A DNA stretch of 48,491 bases from Clostridia bacterium. Its GTDB lineage: Bacteria; Bacillota; Sulfobacillia; RBS10-35; JADGHG01. The notes under the pieces were generated by a model. That model had not been told where the DNA came from. It made no database searches and saw only the letters and a list, made by a program, of their open reading frames with translations. The position numbers and the translations under genes are program-made. The DNA is taken from contig JADGHG010000004.1 of the NCBI GenBank assembly GCA_019689585.1, forward strand, positions 1 to 48,491, in the 5' to 3' direction. Every line of letters starts with the position of its first letter. The stretch's first letter is position 1. Positions 1 through 11,569 of the stretch are shown piece by piece.

Positions 1-128
1 TTCTTCCGAGCCGGCGCGCGTCGACGGCCAGGCCCCGCCCCCGGGCGCCCGCCTCTTCCCCCTCCTTCCGCGCAACCGCGAGCGGCCGCCTGAAGGCCAG
101 GGCGCCACGCCGCCCTGACGGCTCCGCA
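1..128. other. Upstream region of trpS, no confident gene
   Basis: GC-rich sequence with no convincing gene. On the minus strand an ATG at 129 opens a frame that stays open to the window edge, encoding an Arg/Gly/Pro-rich stretch of about 43 residues. It could be the start of a divergent gene or a chance open frame in GC-rich DNA. The region is too short for a T-box leader, and I see no T-box core motif. Confidence 0.3.
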
Positions 129-137
129 TGGTACCCT
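129..137 (+). promoter_or_regulatory. Possible extended -10 promoter element for trpS
   Basis: TGGTACCCT fits an extended -10 (TGnTAnnnT). It would start transcription near 144-147, just ahead of the purine-rich Shine-Dalgarno stretch GAGGGGG at 147-153. No good -35 box is visible, which is common with extended -10 promoters. Inference from pattern only. Confidence 0.35.
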
Positions 138-164
138 AGTGACCCTGAGGGGGATGGACCTCCG

Positions 165-1168
165 GTGGCCCGCGTCTTCTCGGGCGTGCAGCCGACGGGT
201 GAGGCCCACATCGGCAACTACCTGGGCGCGTTCCGGCACTGGCGGCCCGACCCGGAGCACATGTACTGCATCGTCGACCTGCACGCGATCACGGTCGAGC
301 ACGACCCCGAGGCCCTCGAGCGCGACACGCGTTTCATGGCGGGGCTCCTCGTCGCGCTCGGCCTCCACGAGGGCTCGATCCTCTTCGCCCAGTCCGACGT
401 CCCCGCCCACGTCGAGATGATGTGGCTCCTCACGTCGGTGGCGACGGTCGGCGAGCTCGAGCGCATGACGCAGTTCAAGGCCAAGGCCCGGGCCCTCGGC
501 CGCCGGGCCGGCATCCCGGCCGGCCTCCTCATGTACCCGGTCCTCATGGCGGCCGACATCCTCCTCTACCGGACGGACGAGGTGCCCGTCGGCGAGGACC
601 AGAAGCAGCACGTGGAGCTGGCCCGCGACCTGGCCGAGCGCTTCAACCGGCGTTACGGCGAGACGTTCGTCCTGCCCAAGCCGGCCATCTCGCCGGTGGC
701 CGCGCGCATCAAGTCGCTCTCCGACCCGACGCGGAAGATGTCGAAGAGCGACGCCGACCCCGATTCCAAGATCCTCGTCACCGATCCGCCCGACGTGATC
801 CGGCGCAAGGTGATGGCGGCCGTCACCGACTCGGGCCGCGAGGTCTACCCGAGCCCGGAGAAGCCGGGCATCACGAACCTCCTCGAGATCATGTCGGGGT
901 TCACGGGCCGGCCGGTCGAGGCGCTCGTCGCCGAGTACCGCGACGGCGGATACGGCCGGTTCAAGCGCGCGGTGGCCGAGGCCGTGGTCGAAGGGCTGAG
1001 GCCACTCCAGGCGGAGCTCGCGCGCGTGCTCGCCGACCCCGGAGCCATCGAGCGGATCCTCGCCGAGGGCGCCCGCCGCGCGAGCGAGCGGGCCGAGCCG
1101 GTTTTGCGCCTCGCGCGCGAGCGGATGGGCTTCCCGGCCGTGCGGCGGCTCGCAGCCGGGGCCCTGCC

Positions 1169-1172
<4 letters not shown>
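165..1172 (+). CDS. trpS: Tryptophanyl-tRNA synthetase
   Basis: Class I aminoacyl-tRNA synthetase that charges tRNA-Trp with tryptophan in the cytoplasm. The protein is 335 aa, normal for bacterial TrpRS. The nucleotide-binding signature appears as HIGN at residues 15-18 and the second class I signature as KMSKS at 191-195. The N-terminal motif [15 protein letters not shown] is typical of the family. The GTG start is preceded by a GA/G-rich Shine-Dalgarno stretch at 147-153. The stop overlaps the uvrA start as ATGA, so the two genes are translationally coupled. No T-box leader fits upstream, so tryptophan control, if any, is not visible here. Identity is certain. Confidence 0.97.
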
Positions 1173-4084
<2,912 letters not shown>

Positions 4085-4120
4085 AGGCGCGAGCGGGCCG
4101 CCCCGGCGCGGGCGTGGGGG

Positions 4121-6244
4121 CTAGGGGAGCGACGCGAGCGAGAAGGCGCTTCGGTCGAGCGCCGAGCCGGCGTCGCCCGTCTCGACCGAGACGAGGACGG
4201 CGCGGCCCGGGGCGCCCGAGGGCGCGACCCGGTCGAGCGGGACGTCGAAGGCGACGACGTCGCCGTCGGCCGTCACCGTCACCGGCTGGGCGAGGGGCCA
4301 GGCCGGCTCGCCCGGCGCGAGCGGGCGGACGGCGACCTCCCCCGCCCGCCAGACGGCGAGGTAGCCTTGGGGCGCCCCGCCGGCGAAGGCCCAGAGGCGC
4401 ACGCGGTACTCCCGGCGCGGGTCGGGCGGGCCGGCGAGCCGGAGCTCGACGCGAAGGCGACCGTCCCGGGCGAGGACGCGTGCACCCACGAGCGAGGCGC
4501 CGCGGTCGAGCCGCGCCTTGAGCGAGGCCGGCAGGACGGGGAGCTCGAGCGCGGCCCGGGCGAGCGACGCCTCGCGCACCGGCGAGAAGACCTCGTCCGT
4601 GCGGGCGAACGATTCGAGCCACGGCCCCATCACGCGCATCTGCGAGCTGTAGGCCTCGATCGCCCTGAGCTTCCGGTCGGCCTCGGCCGTCGTCAGGCCG
4701 AGGCGCACCCAGGCCGTGCGCCGGACGAGGTCGGGCGGCGGCGCGAGCGGCGAGGCCGGCCGGGCGCCGAGGCGGCCGGGCCACATGCCGTGGTGCACGA
4801 CGTACGTGAGGAGCGGCAGGTCGGGCCGCCCCGCGCGCGCGAGCGCGAAGAGGGCGAAATCGTAGGCGGCGCGGTGGTCGGGGTGGCCGTCGAGCGGGTA
4901 GGGCGCGACGACGACCGTCGGCCGGGCCGCCCGGACGACGTCCCAGAGGAGCTCGACCAGGTCCGGGGCGTCGTAGGGGGTTCCCTGGTCGGGGAGCGGG
5001 TAGGGCACGCGGTCGGCGCCCGTGCGGGGGCTCCGGTACGGATGGGCCGGGTCCCAGAAGCGGTCCCAGATCGGCAGAAGGCCCTGGTCGGGGAAGCCGA
5101 GGAGGACGACGTCCTCGCGGCGGAGCCCGAGGATGGCGGCGGCCGCCCGCGACTCGCCCAGGCGGCGCTCGCCGAGGGCGAGGTAGTCGCGGGGCGAGGG
5201 CTCGACGTGGCCCGAGAGGTCGAGGGCCGCGCGCCGGAAGGCGTCGCCGGCCGTGAGGACCACGACCGTCGCCTGCCCGCCGGCGGCGAGCGTGCGCTGG
5301 ATGATGCCTCCGGCCCCGAGCGTCTCGTCGTCCGGGTGCGGCGCGACGACGAGGAGCCTCGTCGCGGCCGAGGGGGCCGGCAGGAGGCTTGCCGGCAGCG
5401 GAGCCTCGGAATCGGCCCGGAGCTCGTAGGCGGTGTAGAGAAAGGGCGAGCCGAGGACGGCGAGCGCGAGCGCGGCGAGGAGGAGGATGCGGCCCGTGGC
5501 GAGGCCGCGCTCGCCGCCAAGGCCGCGGAGCGGCCGGCGAGGTAGACGCCGGGCGCGCCGGCTCGGCCGGGCGACAGGCTTTTCGTCCGCCCTGCGCCCG
5601 AGGCCCGGGGACGGGCCGGCCGCGCCGCCTTCGCCCGGCTCCGCGCCCTCTCGCTCGCGCCTTCTCCCGGCGAGGCGCCAGCCGAGCCAGGCGGCTGCGA
5701 GCGCGAGGACGAGGCCGAGCGCGAGCCAGCCCGCTCCCTTCGCAAGGAGCGAGAGGGCCGTGCGGCCGAGGAGCGTGAAGGCCAGCTGATAGGCGCCCGT
5801 CCAGGTGAGGGCGGCCGCGGCCGACGCCGCCGCGTAGGCGCCGAAGTGGAGGCGGGACGAGCCGGCCAAGAGAATCGCAGGCGTTCGGATCAATCCGAAC
5901 CATCGACCGATGAACACGGTCCACGCGCCGTACCGCCGGAACCAGGCGTGCGCCCGCCCGAGCCGGCGCGGGGAGAGGCCGAGGCGCGGACCGACGTGCC
6001 GTAGGAGGCCGGGGAGCCAGAGCTCGCCGACCTTGTAGCCGGCGAGGGCGCCGAGGAAGTTCCCGAGGGCGGCGGCGAGCCATGCGGAGGTGAACGTCGC
6101 CTTGCCCGCGCTCACGAGGATGCCGGTCGCCAGGAAGAAGGGTTCGACGACGACGCCGGGAAGGCCCGTGCCTTCGAGGAAGAGGGCGAGGGCGAGCACG
6201 GCGAGCAGGGCGACCAGCGGCAGCCCGAAGAGCCAGTTCAGCAC
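4121..6244 (-). CDS. DedA-family membrane protein fused to PIG-L deacetylase
   Basis: A 707-aa fusion. Residues 1-195 form a DedA/VTT (SNARE-associated) membrane domain with the conserved region FIGRWFGLIRTP near 111-122. Known DedA proteins flip undecaprenyl phosphate (UptA) or phosphatidylethanolamine (PetA). A basic, disordered linker (about 196-250) leads to one membrane span (about 252-275). A PIG-L/LmbE zinc deacetylase domain follows, with PHPDDE at 302-307 and HPDH at 454-457, then about 150 residues of unrecognised, probably beta-rich sequence. The Arg-rich linker before the span suggests (positive-inside rule) that the deacetylase lies outside the cell. The GTG start overlaps the psd stop by 7 bases. 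No stop or frameshift separates the halves. Substrate unknown; an amino-sugar lipid is a reasonable guess. Confidence 0.85.
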   Translation of the reverse strand: MLNWLFGLPLVALLAVLALALFLEGTGLPGVVVEPFFLATGILVSAGKATFTSAWLAAALGNFLGALAGYKVGELWLPGLLRHVGPRLGLSPRRLGRAHAWFRRYGAWTVFIGRWFGLIRTPAILLAGSSRLHFGAYAAASAAAALTWTGAYQLAFTLLGRTALSLLAKGAGWLALGLVLALAAAWLGWRLAGRRREREGAEPGEGGAAGPSPGLGRRADEKPVARPSRRARRLPRRPLRGLGGERGLATGRILLLAALALAVLGSPFLYTAYELRADSEAPLPASLLPAPSAATRLLVVAPHPDDETLGAGGIIQRTLAAGGQATVVVLTAGDAFRRAALDLSGHVEPSPRDYLALGERRLGESRAAAAILGLRREDVVLLGFPDQGLLPIWDRFWDPAHPYRSPRTGADRVPYPLPDQGTPYDAPDLVELLWDVVRAARPTVVVAPYPLDGHPDHRAAYDFALFALARAGRPDLPLLTYVVHHGMWPGRLGARPASPLAPPPDLVRRTAWVRLGLTTAEADRKLRAIEAYSSQMRVMGPWLESFARTDEVFSPVREASLARAALELPVLPASLKARLDRGASLVGARVLARDGRLRVELRLAGPPDPRREYRVRLWAFAGGAPQGYLAVWRAGEVAVRPLAPGEPAWPLAQPVTVTADGDVVAFDVPLDRVAPSGAPGRAVLVSVETGDAGSALDRSAFSLASLP

Positions 6245-6969
6245 GGGCCGCCACCCGCCGCCTGGCCCGCGACGCGCGCGAGGGGCGTCTTCGCGCCGTA
6301 GACCTGCTGGCCCACGCGCACGAGGAACTCGACGTCCGGCCGGTCGAAGTAGACGTCGACCTGGCTCCCGCGCCGGATGAAGGAGAGCTTCTCGCCGCAG
6401 CGCACCGTCTGGCCGGGCTCGACGCGGCACTCGATCTTGTTCACGTAGAGGTCGGCGATCTCGACGAGCGCGAGGCGGATGCCGTCGGCCGGGCCCGTGC
6501 CTCTGAGGAAGACGGTGTTCCGCTCGTTCTCGAGGTGGAAGCGGTGCGCGAAGAGGTCGACGGCGCGGCGCAGGTAGGTGAGGCGGACGTACTCCCAGAG
6601 GTCGACCATCGGCCAGTTGCGGGCGGCGGACGTGTGCACGACGCGCTCCACCACCCCTTCGATCGGCGCGTAGTTATAGTGCACGTCGAGGGGCGACATG
6701 TAGATGCCGAGGAGCCAGCCGTCGGCCGACCACTCGTCGCGGAGGATCTCGCGCACCCGGATCGCCCGGCCGAGCTTCTCGCTCCACACTTCGCCGCCCT
6801 CGACCCGGCGGAGGTAGACGACGCGCCCGTCGGCCGGGGAGACGACGAGGCCCGGCTCGACGGGGGGCACCCGGACCGGGTCGCGGAAGAACCAGACGCG
6901 GCGGAGGTACGTGAGCGCCCCGAGGACGGCGAGGACGAAGAGCGCCGCGGCGACGAGGAAAGCGGTCAC
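6238..6969 (-). CDS. psd: Phosphatidylserine decarboxylase, short-form proenzyme
   Basis: Converts phosphatidylserine to phosphatidylethanolamine. It is made as a proenzyme that cleaves itself at a Gly-Ser bond, giving a pyruvoyl group. The protein is 243 aa from this start. An N-terminal membrane segment is followed by the family landmarks FFRDP, SPADG, and the MSPLDVHYNYAP motif with its conserved His. The cleavage motif near the C-terminus reads RRGSQVDVYFD, matching the GSxVDVY form of the short Psd class. I chose GTG at 6969 because it overlaps the upstream stop as GTGA. An upstream in-frame GTG at 7005 would add 12 residues. The gene sits between a carboxylate-amine ligase and the DedA-PIG-L fusion, all on the minus strand. 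Confidence 0.88.
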   Translation of the reverse strand: MTAFLVAAALFVLAVLGALTYLRRVWFFRDPVRVPPVEPGLVVSPADGRVVYLRRVEGGEVWSEKLGRAIRVREILRDEWSADGWLLGIYMSPLDVHYNYAPIEGVVERVVHTSAARNWPMVDLWEYVRLTYLRRAVDLFAHRFHLENERNTVFLRGTGPADGIRLALVEIADLYVNKIECRVEPGQTVRCGEKLSFIRRGSQVDVYFDRPDVEFLVRVGQQVYGAKTPLARVAGQAAGGGPC

Positions 6970-8048
6970 GCGAGCCGGCCGCCGTTCTCGACCCAGGCCT
7001 TCCACGCGACGTAGGGGAGCTTCGGCAGGCCGTAGGCGACGAGGCCGAGCGCCGCCCTAGGAGGCGACGGCCTGGGCGGCCGGCCGGCCGCGCCGGCCCG
7101 GCTCGGCGCCCGGCGCGGTCGCCGAGCCCCGGGCGCCTCGGCGCCGCCGAGCCCGGCCGAGGCGCGATAGCGGCGATCGAGCTCCGAAAAGAGCGAGAGG
7201 AGGGCCTCGCGCGGGGGCGCGGCCGGGTCGTGGCCCCCAAGGAGCCGGACGACCTCCCCGGCCGGCGGCGTCCGAAAGAGCTCTTCGTCGACCTCGACAA
7301 GGCGCCGGAGCTCGAGGTAGAGAGGCCGCACGTGAGGGCCGTAGCCGCGCTCCGCCACGGCGGCCCGAAGGCGCGCGTAGGCGCCGACGTCGAGGGGGGC
7401 GTCCGGGGCCCGGGAGACGATCGCCTCGACCGCGCGGAGCACCGCGCCGATGCGGGCGAGGTCCGCGGTGCTGTCGAAGGCGCGGATCTCGACCGTCGGC
7501 AGCCGCCGCGGCAGGATGAGGTCCTGGAAGCGGTCGGCCGGGTCGCCCGTGAGGGGGCCGATCGCGTAGGAGCGCGCGAGGCGGTACGACGGCCGCCTTC
7601 CGTCCGGCGAGTTTTGCAGCGCGCAGAGGATGAGCGGCAAAAAGCGCGCGAGGCGCCGGTAGGCGGCGAGCCGGTCGGGGAGACCGCCCACGTGGACGTG
7701 CAGGCCGCAGGTGTTCGTCGGCAGGAGGAGCCCGGGCAGGGCCCCCATGGCGACCATCCAACCGTCGGTCCGCTCGGCCAGGGCCCGGCGCGCGAGCGCC
7801 AGGGCCGAGACGGCCTCGTCCGGCGAGGGCGCGGGCGCCGTCGCGATCTCGACGCCGCTCATGAGGCAGAGGGCGCGGTCGCGGCCGCGCGCGAAGTTCG
7901 AGGCCGTGCGCGCGTACCAGCTGTGGGGGTCGCTCCAGAGGAGGCGCGCGAGCGGCCAGAACCCGTCGAGCGTGGGCCGGTCCGGGTACGTGAGGAAGAC
8001 CTCTTCTTCGAGGCCGAAGCGGAGGGCGGGGACGGCGGTCGCGCGCAC
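6966..8048 (-). CDS. GCS2-family carboxylate-amine ligase (glutamate-cysteine ligase-like)
   Basis: Member of the glutamate-cysteine ligase family 2 (YbdK-like) fold, which joins a carboxylate to an amine using ATP. The protein is 360 aa. The N-terminal GLEEEV motif (residues 12-17) and TNTCGLHVHVG are the family's metal/ATP and substrate signatures. FQDLILPRRLPTVEIRAFDS is also typical. An Ala/Arg/Pro-rich insert of about 45 residues precedes the conserved-looking C-terminal tail. The true substrate cannot be read from sequence, and E. coli YbdK has only weak glutamate-cysteine ligase activity. The gene is first of a three-gene minus-strand set with psd and the DedA-PIG-L fusion, coupled to psd by GTGA. 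It starts 34 bases from the divergent SpoVAF-like gene. Confidence 0.85.
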   Translation of the reverse strand: MRATAVPALRFGLEEEVFLTYPDRPTLDGFWPLARLLWSDPHSWYARTASNFARGRDRALCLMSGVEIATAPAPSPDEAVSALALARRALAERTDGWMVAMGALPGLLLPTNTCGLHVHVGGLPDRLAAYRRLARFLPLILCALQNSPDGRRPSYRLARSYAIGPLTGDPADRFQDLILPRRLPTVEIRAFDSTADLARIGAVLRAVEAIVSRAPDAPLDVGAYARLRAAVAERGYGPHVRPLYLELRRLVEVDEELFRTPPAGEVVRLLGGHDPAAPPREALLSLFSELDRRYRASAGLGGAEAPGARRPRRAPSRAGAAGRPPRPSPPRAALGLVAYGLPKLPYVAWKAWVENGGRLA

Positions 8049-8082
8049 AAGTCCAGTCTAGAAGCCGCCCGCGGCGGGAACA

Positions 8083-9666
8083 ATGCCGCGCGGAGGCGGA
8101 GAGCGCGTGGCCCCCCGCGAGCGCCCGCCCTTCCGGGCGGCCTTGCCGGCCGACGGCCAGGCTCGGGCCGTCGCGAGCGCGGCCTCGATCGACCGCGTCC
8201 GGCGCTACATCTCGAGCGAGCTCGAGGCCAACGTGCGCTACATCGAGGAACTGCTGGGCGTCCGCGAGTCGTACGACATCCTGAGCGAGTCGTACGACTT
8301 CCGCGGCGTGAGGGTGCACGTCTTCGTCATCAACGGCTTCTTCGAGGCCCGCACGGTGCTCCAGGTGCTGCGGACGCTCGCCGAGCTCGGCGGCGGCCGG
8401 CCGGGCGCCGAGGCCGTGCGGCGCATCGTCCACGAGCGCGTCACGCTCCCGGCCTGCAGCGTCGTGCGCACGATCGACGACTTCGTCACGAACGTGCTCT
8501 CCGGGCCGACCGGCCTCCTCATCGACGGCTGCGACGCGGGCGTCGTCGTCGACACGCGCATCTACCCGGCCCGCATGCCCAACACGCCCGAGACGGAGAA
8601 GGTGATCCTCGGGCCCCACGACGGCTTCGTCGAGACGCTCCTCTACAACACGACGCTCATCCGCCGCCGCCTGCGCGACCCGCGCATGCGCTGCGAGATC
8701 ATCCACCTCGGTCGCCACTCGCGGACGGACGTCGCCCTCTGCTACCTGGCCGGGGTCGTCGACGCGGAGCTGCTCGCGCGCGTGCGGGCGCGCCTCGCCG
8801 ACGCCGACGTGCGCAACGTGACGAGCGCGGAGCGCGCCGTCGCCAATCTCCTCTCGCGCCACCCGTGGAACCCGCTGCCGACGGTGCGCTTCACGGAGCG
8901 GGCCGACCTCGCCGCCGCGAACGTCGTCGAAGGCCGCGTCGTCGTCATCGTCGACACCTCGCCGAACGCGATCGTCGTGCCCGCGCCGCTCTTCACGCAC
9001 GTCCCGCATGCCGAGGACTTCCACGTCGGGCCGCTCGCGGCCACCTACATGCGCTGGGTCTCGCTGCTCGCCGGCTTCTTCGCCGTGTTCCTCCCGCCGC
9101 TCTGGCTGCTCGGCGCCCTCGAGCCGCGCTACCTGCCGCCGGCGCTCCATTTCGTCGGCCCGCGCCAGCCGCCGACGGGGCTCTCGCTCACGGGCCAGTT
9201 CGTGCTGGCCGAGGTGGCGATCGAGCTCATCCGCCGCGCCGTCCTGAACACGCCCACCTCGATCACCTCGGCCATGACGATCGTGGGCGCCATCATCGTC
9301 GGCGACGCCGTGACGAGGGTGGGGCTCTTCACGCCCGAGGTGCTCGTCGTGATGGGCTTCGCGACGATCCTCAACTTCGCGATCTCGTCGGTCGAGATGG
9401 GCATCGTGGCGCGCCTCTTCCGCCTCGCGCTCCTCGTCCTCGTCGGGCTCCTCCGGCTCCCAGGCCTCGTCCTCGGCGCCCTCCTCCTCCTCGCGCTCGC
9501 CGTCTCGACCGACTCGCTCGGCGTCCCCTACCTCTGGCCGCTTCTGCCCTTCGACTGGCGGGCCTTCAAGGCCGTCTTCGTCGTCTCGCCCGTGACGGCC
9601 GACATGGCGCCCCGCGGCCAGAGCCCGGCGACGGGCCCGCGGCTCGGGCAAGGGAGCGGCGGGTGA
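8083..9666 (+). CDS. SpoVAF/GerA-family spore germination protein
   Basis: A 527-aa protein of the GerA (GerABA/SpoVAF) family found in the inner membrane of spores, where such proteins take part in germinant response or dipicolinate release. The N-terminal soluble part holds conserved sequence such as SYDILSESYDF, VINGFFEA and GPTGLLIDG. The middle holds SPNAIVVPAPLF and MRWVSLLAGFFAVFLPPLW. The second half is membrane-spanning, ending in a variable tail. It lacks the long N-terminal region of GerAA, so SpoVAF is the closer relative, but the rest of a spoVA operon is not present. ATG at 8083 is used here. GTG at 8107, with GGAGG 10 bases upstream, is an equally good start. The stop overlaps corA as GTGA. 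Confidence 0.85.
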   Translation: MPRGGGERVAPRERPPFRAALPADGQARAVASAASIDRVRRYISSELEANVRYIEELLGVRESYDILSESYDFRGVRVHVFVINGFFEARTVLQVLRTLAELGGGRPGAEAVRRIVHERVTLPACSVVRTIDDFVTNVLSGPTGLLIDGCDAGVVVDTRIYPARMPNTPETEKVILGPHDGFVETLLYNTTLIRRRLRDPRMRCEIIHLGRHSRTDVALCYLAGVVDAELLARVRARLADADVRNVTSAERAVANLLSRHPWNPLPTVRFTERADLAAANVVEGRVVVIVDTSPNAIVVPAPLFTHVPHAEDFHVGPLAATYMRWVSLLAGFFAVFLPPLWLLGALEPRYLPPALHFVGPRQPPTGLSLTGQFVLAEVAIELIRRAVLNTPTSITSAMTIVGAIIVGDAVTRVGLFTPEVLVVMGFATILNFAISSVEMGIVARLFRLALLVLVGLLRLPGLVLGALLLLALAVSTDSLGVPYLWPLLPFDWRAFKAVFVVSPVTADMAPRGQSPATGPRLGQGSGG

Positions 9667-10577
9667 CGGACGAGGGGCCGGCCGTCCGCGAGCGGGCGCT
9701 CGCCGACGGCCTCGTCTGGATCGACGCCGCGCTCCCCGAGGGGCCGGAGGCCGACCTCGGCCGCCACCCGGCCGTCGCCCCTCGGCTCGGCCGTTTGCCG
9801 GAGGTCGTCGCCCGCCGCCTCGGCCGGCCCTTCGAGCGGCCGAGGGTCACGGCCGAGCGGGACGCCGTGTACCTGGCCTTCCTCTGGCCGGCGCGGGACG
9901 AGCGGGGTCGCCTCGCGCCGACGCCCTTCGGGCTCCTCCTCTGGCCCGGCGGCCTTCTCACCGTCCACCGGCCCGGCCTCCGGCCGACCCCGGAGCCCGA
10001 AAGCGGCCGGTCCGCGCGCGACGCCGTCCTCCATGGCCTCCTCGAGCAGGCGGTCGGCCAGTTCGAGGCGCTCGCCCAGGAGCTCGCCCGCGTGGCCGAG
10101 GCGATGTCGGACCGGCTGCAGGAGCCGCCGCCGCGCCCCTTCTTCTACCGGGTCCTTTCCGTGCGCGAGGAGGCCCTGCGCCTGCGCCACGTGCTGGGGC
10201 CGGCGCGCGCGGCCCTCGAACTCCTGCGCTCGCCGCACTTCCCGCTCCTGGGCGAGGCGTGGCGCCCCTTCTTCGACGACCTCGCCGACCGACTCCAGCA
10301 GCTCATCGACGACGTCGAGGACGTCCGCCTCTCGCTCCGGGAGACGCTCGAGGCGCACACGACCATCCACAACGACCGCCAGAACGACATCATGAAGGTG
10401 CTCACGGTGATCTCGACCTTCACGCTGCCGACGACGCTCGTCGCGAGCATCTACGGCATGAACTTCCGCATCCCCGAGTACGCCTGGCCGCACGGCTACG
10501 AGTTCGCGCTCGGCCTCATGTCCGCGATGATGCTCGGGCTCTTCGGCTACCTCCGCTGGCGGGGCTGGTTCGGCTGA
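9663..10577 (+). CDS. corA: CorA-family magnesium/divalent cation channel
   Basis: Inner-membrane channel for Mg2+ (or Co2+/Ni2+) that works as a pentamer. The 304-aa protein has a cytoplasmic alpha/beta N-terminus and a long helical region with QNDIMKVLTVIS. Two C-terminal membrane helices follow, the first ending in the diagnostic YGMNF loop (GMN motif). The length is normal for the family. Its GTG start overlaps the stop of the SpoVAF-like gene (GTGA), so the two are probably co-transcribed. That pairing might supply cations during sporulation or germination, but this is only suggested by context. Confidence 0.92.
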   Translation: MTDEGPAVRERALADGLVWIDAALPEGPEADLGRHPAVAPRLGRLPEVVARRLGRPFERPRVTAERDAVYLAFLWPARDERGRLAPTPFGLLLWPGGLLTVHRPGLRPTPEPESGRSARDAVLHGLLEQAVGQFEALAQELARVAEAMSDRLQEPPPRPFFYRVLSVREEALRLRHVLGPARAALELLRSPHFPLLGEAWRPFFDDLADRLQQLIDDVEDVRLSLRETLEAHTTIHNDRQNDIMKVLTVISTFTLPTTLVASIYGMNFRIPEYAWPHGYEFALGLMSAMMLGLFGYLRWRGWFG

Positions 10578-10579
10578 GC

Positions 10580-10605
10580 GAGGGAGCGCGCCGCAAGCGG
10601 CCCTC
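10580..10605. terminator. Hairpin between convergent corA and YIEGIA genes
   Basis: GCCGCAAGCGGC (10590-10601) forms a perfect 5-bp stem with a 2-base loop. Flanking GAGGG and CCCTC can extend it with an internal bulge. It lies between two converging genes and could serve both strands, but there is no T-run. Confidence 0.3.
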
Positions 10606-11476
10606 ACACGCGGGGCCGGCGGCCCAGGCGGCGCACGCGGCGGGCGGCCGGCTGGAGGAGCATCGCGTGGCGCACGGCGGCGAGCGCCGAGTCGAATTCG
10701 GGGTCGGCCGGGACGTAGGTGACGATGAGGCTCGCCGAGCCCGGGTCGAAGTGGGCCTTCGGCAGGCAGGCCTCGATGCCCGGATGCAGGATGCCGGCCG
10801 CGGCGGCCACCTCGAAGAGGATGAGCTGGATCTGGCCCGGGGCGCACAGCGCGAGCCGGTCGCCAGGCCGGCGCGGGGAGAGCCGGAGCGCACGCACAGC
10901 CGAGGACGGGACAGGGGCCTCGCGCGGAAGGACGACGCGCGCCGTCCCGAAGACGACGGCGTCGCCCTCGACGCGCGGCGCAAGCGGCTCGACCGTCGCC
11001 ACCTCGCCGACCGTCGGGAAGCCGAGCACCCACTCGGCGACGAGGACGGCGGCGAGGGCCGTGGCGATCCCGGCCGGCCAGCCCCAGAGCCAGGCGGCGA
11101 AGCTCGTGGCGAGCGACGTGAGGACGACGGTGTAGTTGCGGGCCTCGAAGCCCATCGCGATCGCCTCGACGTAGGCCGGGCCGCGCGGCACGGGCTCGCT
11201 CCGGTCGAGCTCGGCCAGCATGCGCCGCTCGACCGTGCGCACGGCGTGGAACTGCTGGGCGCCGGCCGCCAGGAAGACGCCGGCGATGAAGTTGTGGGTG
11301 GCGATGGCCGGGACGGCCAGCGCCCCCAGCATGGCCGCCACGAAGCCGAGGAAGAAGTGGATCACGCGGTTGTGCGGGTAGGTGGGGAACTGCCGCACGT
11401 CGGCCCAGAGGAAGTAGGCTCGCTCGAAGAGGCCGGCGGCGACGCCGAGCCCGATGGCGAGGGTCGAGGCGTGCAC
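10604..11476 (-). CDS. YIEGIA-domain membrane protein
   Basis: A 290-aa protein of the YIEGIA family found in endospore-forming Bacillota; its function is not established. The first half is hydrophobic with several membrane spans. The name-giving motif reads YVEAIA at residues 102-107, followed by the conserved MGFEARNY. The C-terminal half is soluble and mixed alpha/beta. The GTG start is supported by GGAGGG about 8 bases upstream. It is a single gene, divergent from uvrC and convergent with corA. Family assignment is good; no function can be assigned. Confidence 0.85.
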   Translation of the reverse strand: MHASTLAIGLGVAAGLFERAYFLWADVRQFPTYPHNRVIHFFLGFVAAMLGALAVPAIATHNFIAGVFLAAGAQQFHAVRTVERRMLAELDRSEPVPRGPAYVEAIAMGFEARNYTVVLTSLATSFAAWLWGWPAGIATALAAVLVAEWVLGFPTVGEVATVEPLAPRVEGDAVVFGTARVVLPREAPVPSSAVRALRLSPRRPGDRLALCAPGQIQLILFEVAAAAGILHPGIEACLPKAHFDPGSASLIVTYVPADPEFDSALAAVRHAMLLQPAARRVRRLGRRPRV

Positions 11477-11554
11477 GGACGCGCCCTCCGCCGTCGAGTC
11501 TGCCCGCCTCCGGCCGGGGGGAGCCGGCCGGCCGGGCTCGCCGCCCGCGGCCGG

Positions 11555-11563
11555 TGCTACGAT
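11555..11563 (+). promoter_or_regulatory. Extended -10 element at uvrC
   Basis: TGCTACGAT matches the extended -10 pattern TGnTAnnnT. Its last base is only 6 bases before the uvrC GTG codon, so transcription would begin at or next to the start codon, giving a leaderless mRNA. No clear Shine-Dalgarno sequence precedes the start, which agrees with this reading. Confidence 0.4.
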
Positions 11564-11569
11564 CGGCGC

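Noticed and set aside
6970-7005. GTG at 7005 as start of psd
   Set aside because: It would lie 40 bases inside the upstream ligase gene. GTG at 6969 gives the usual GTGA overlap and still includes the membrane anchor.
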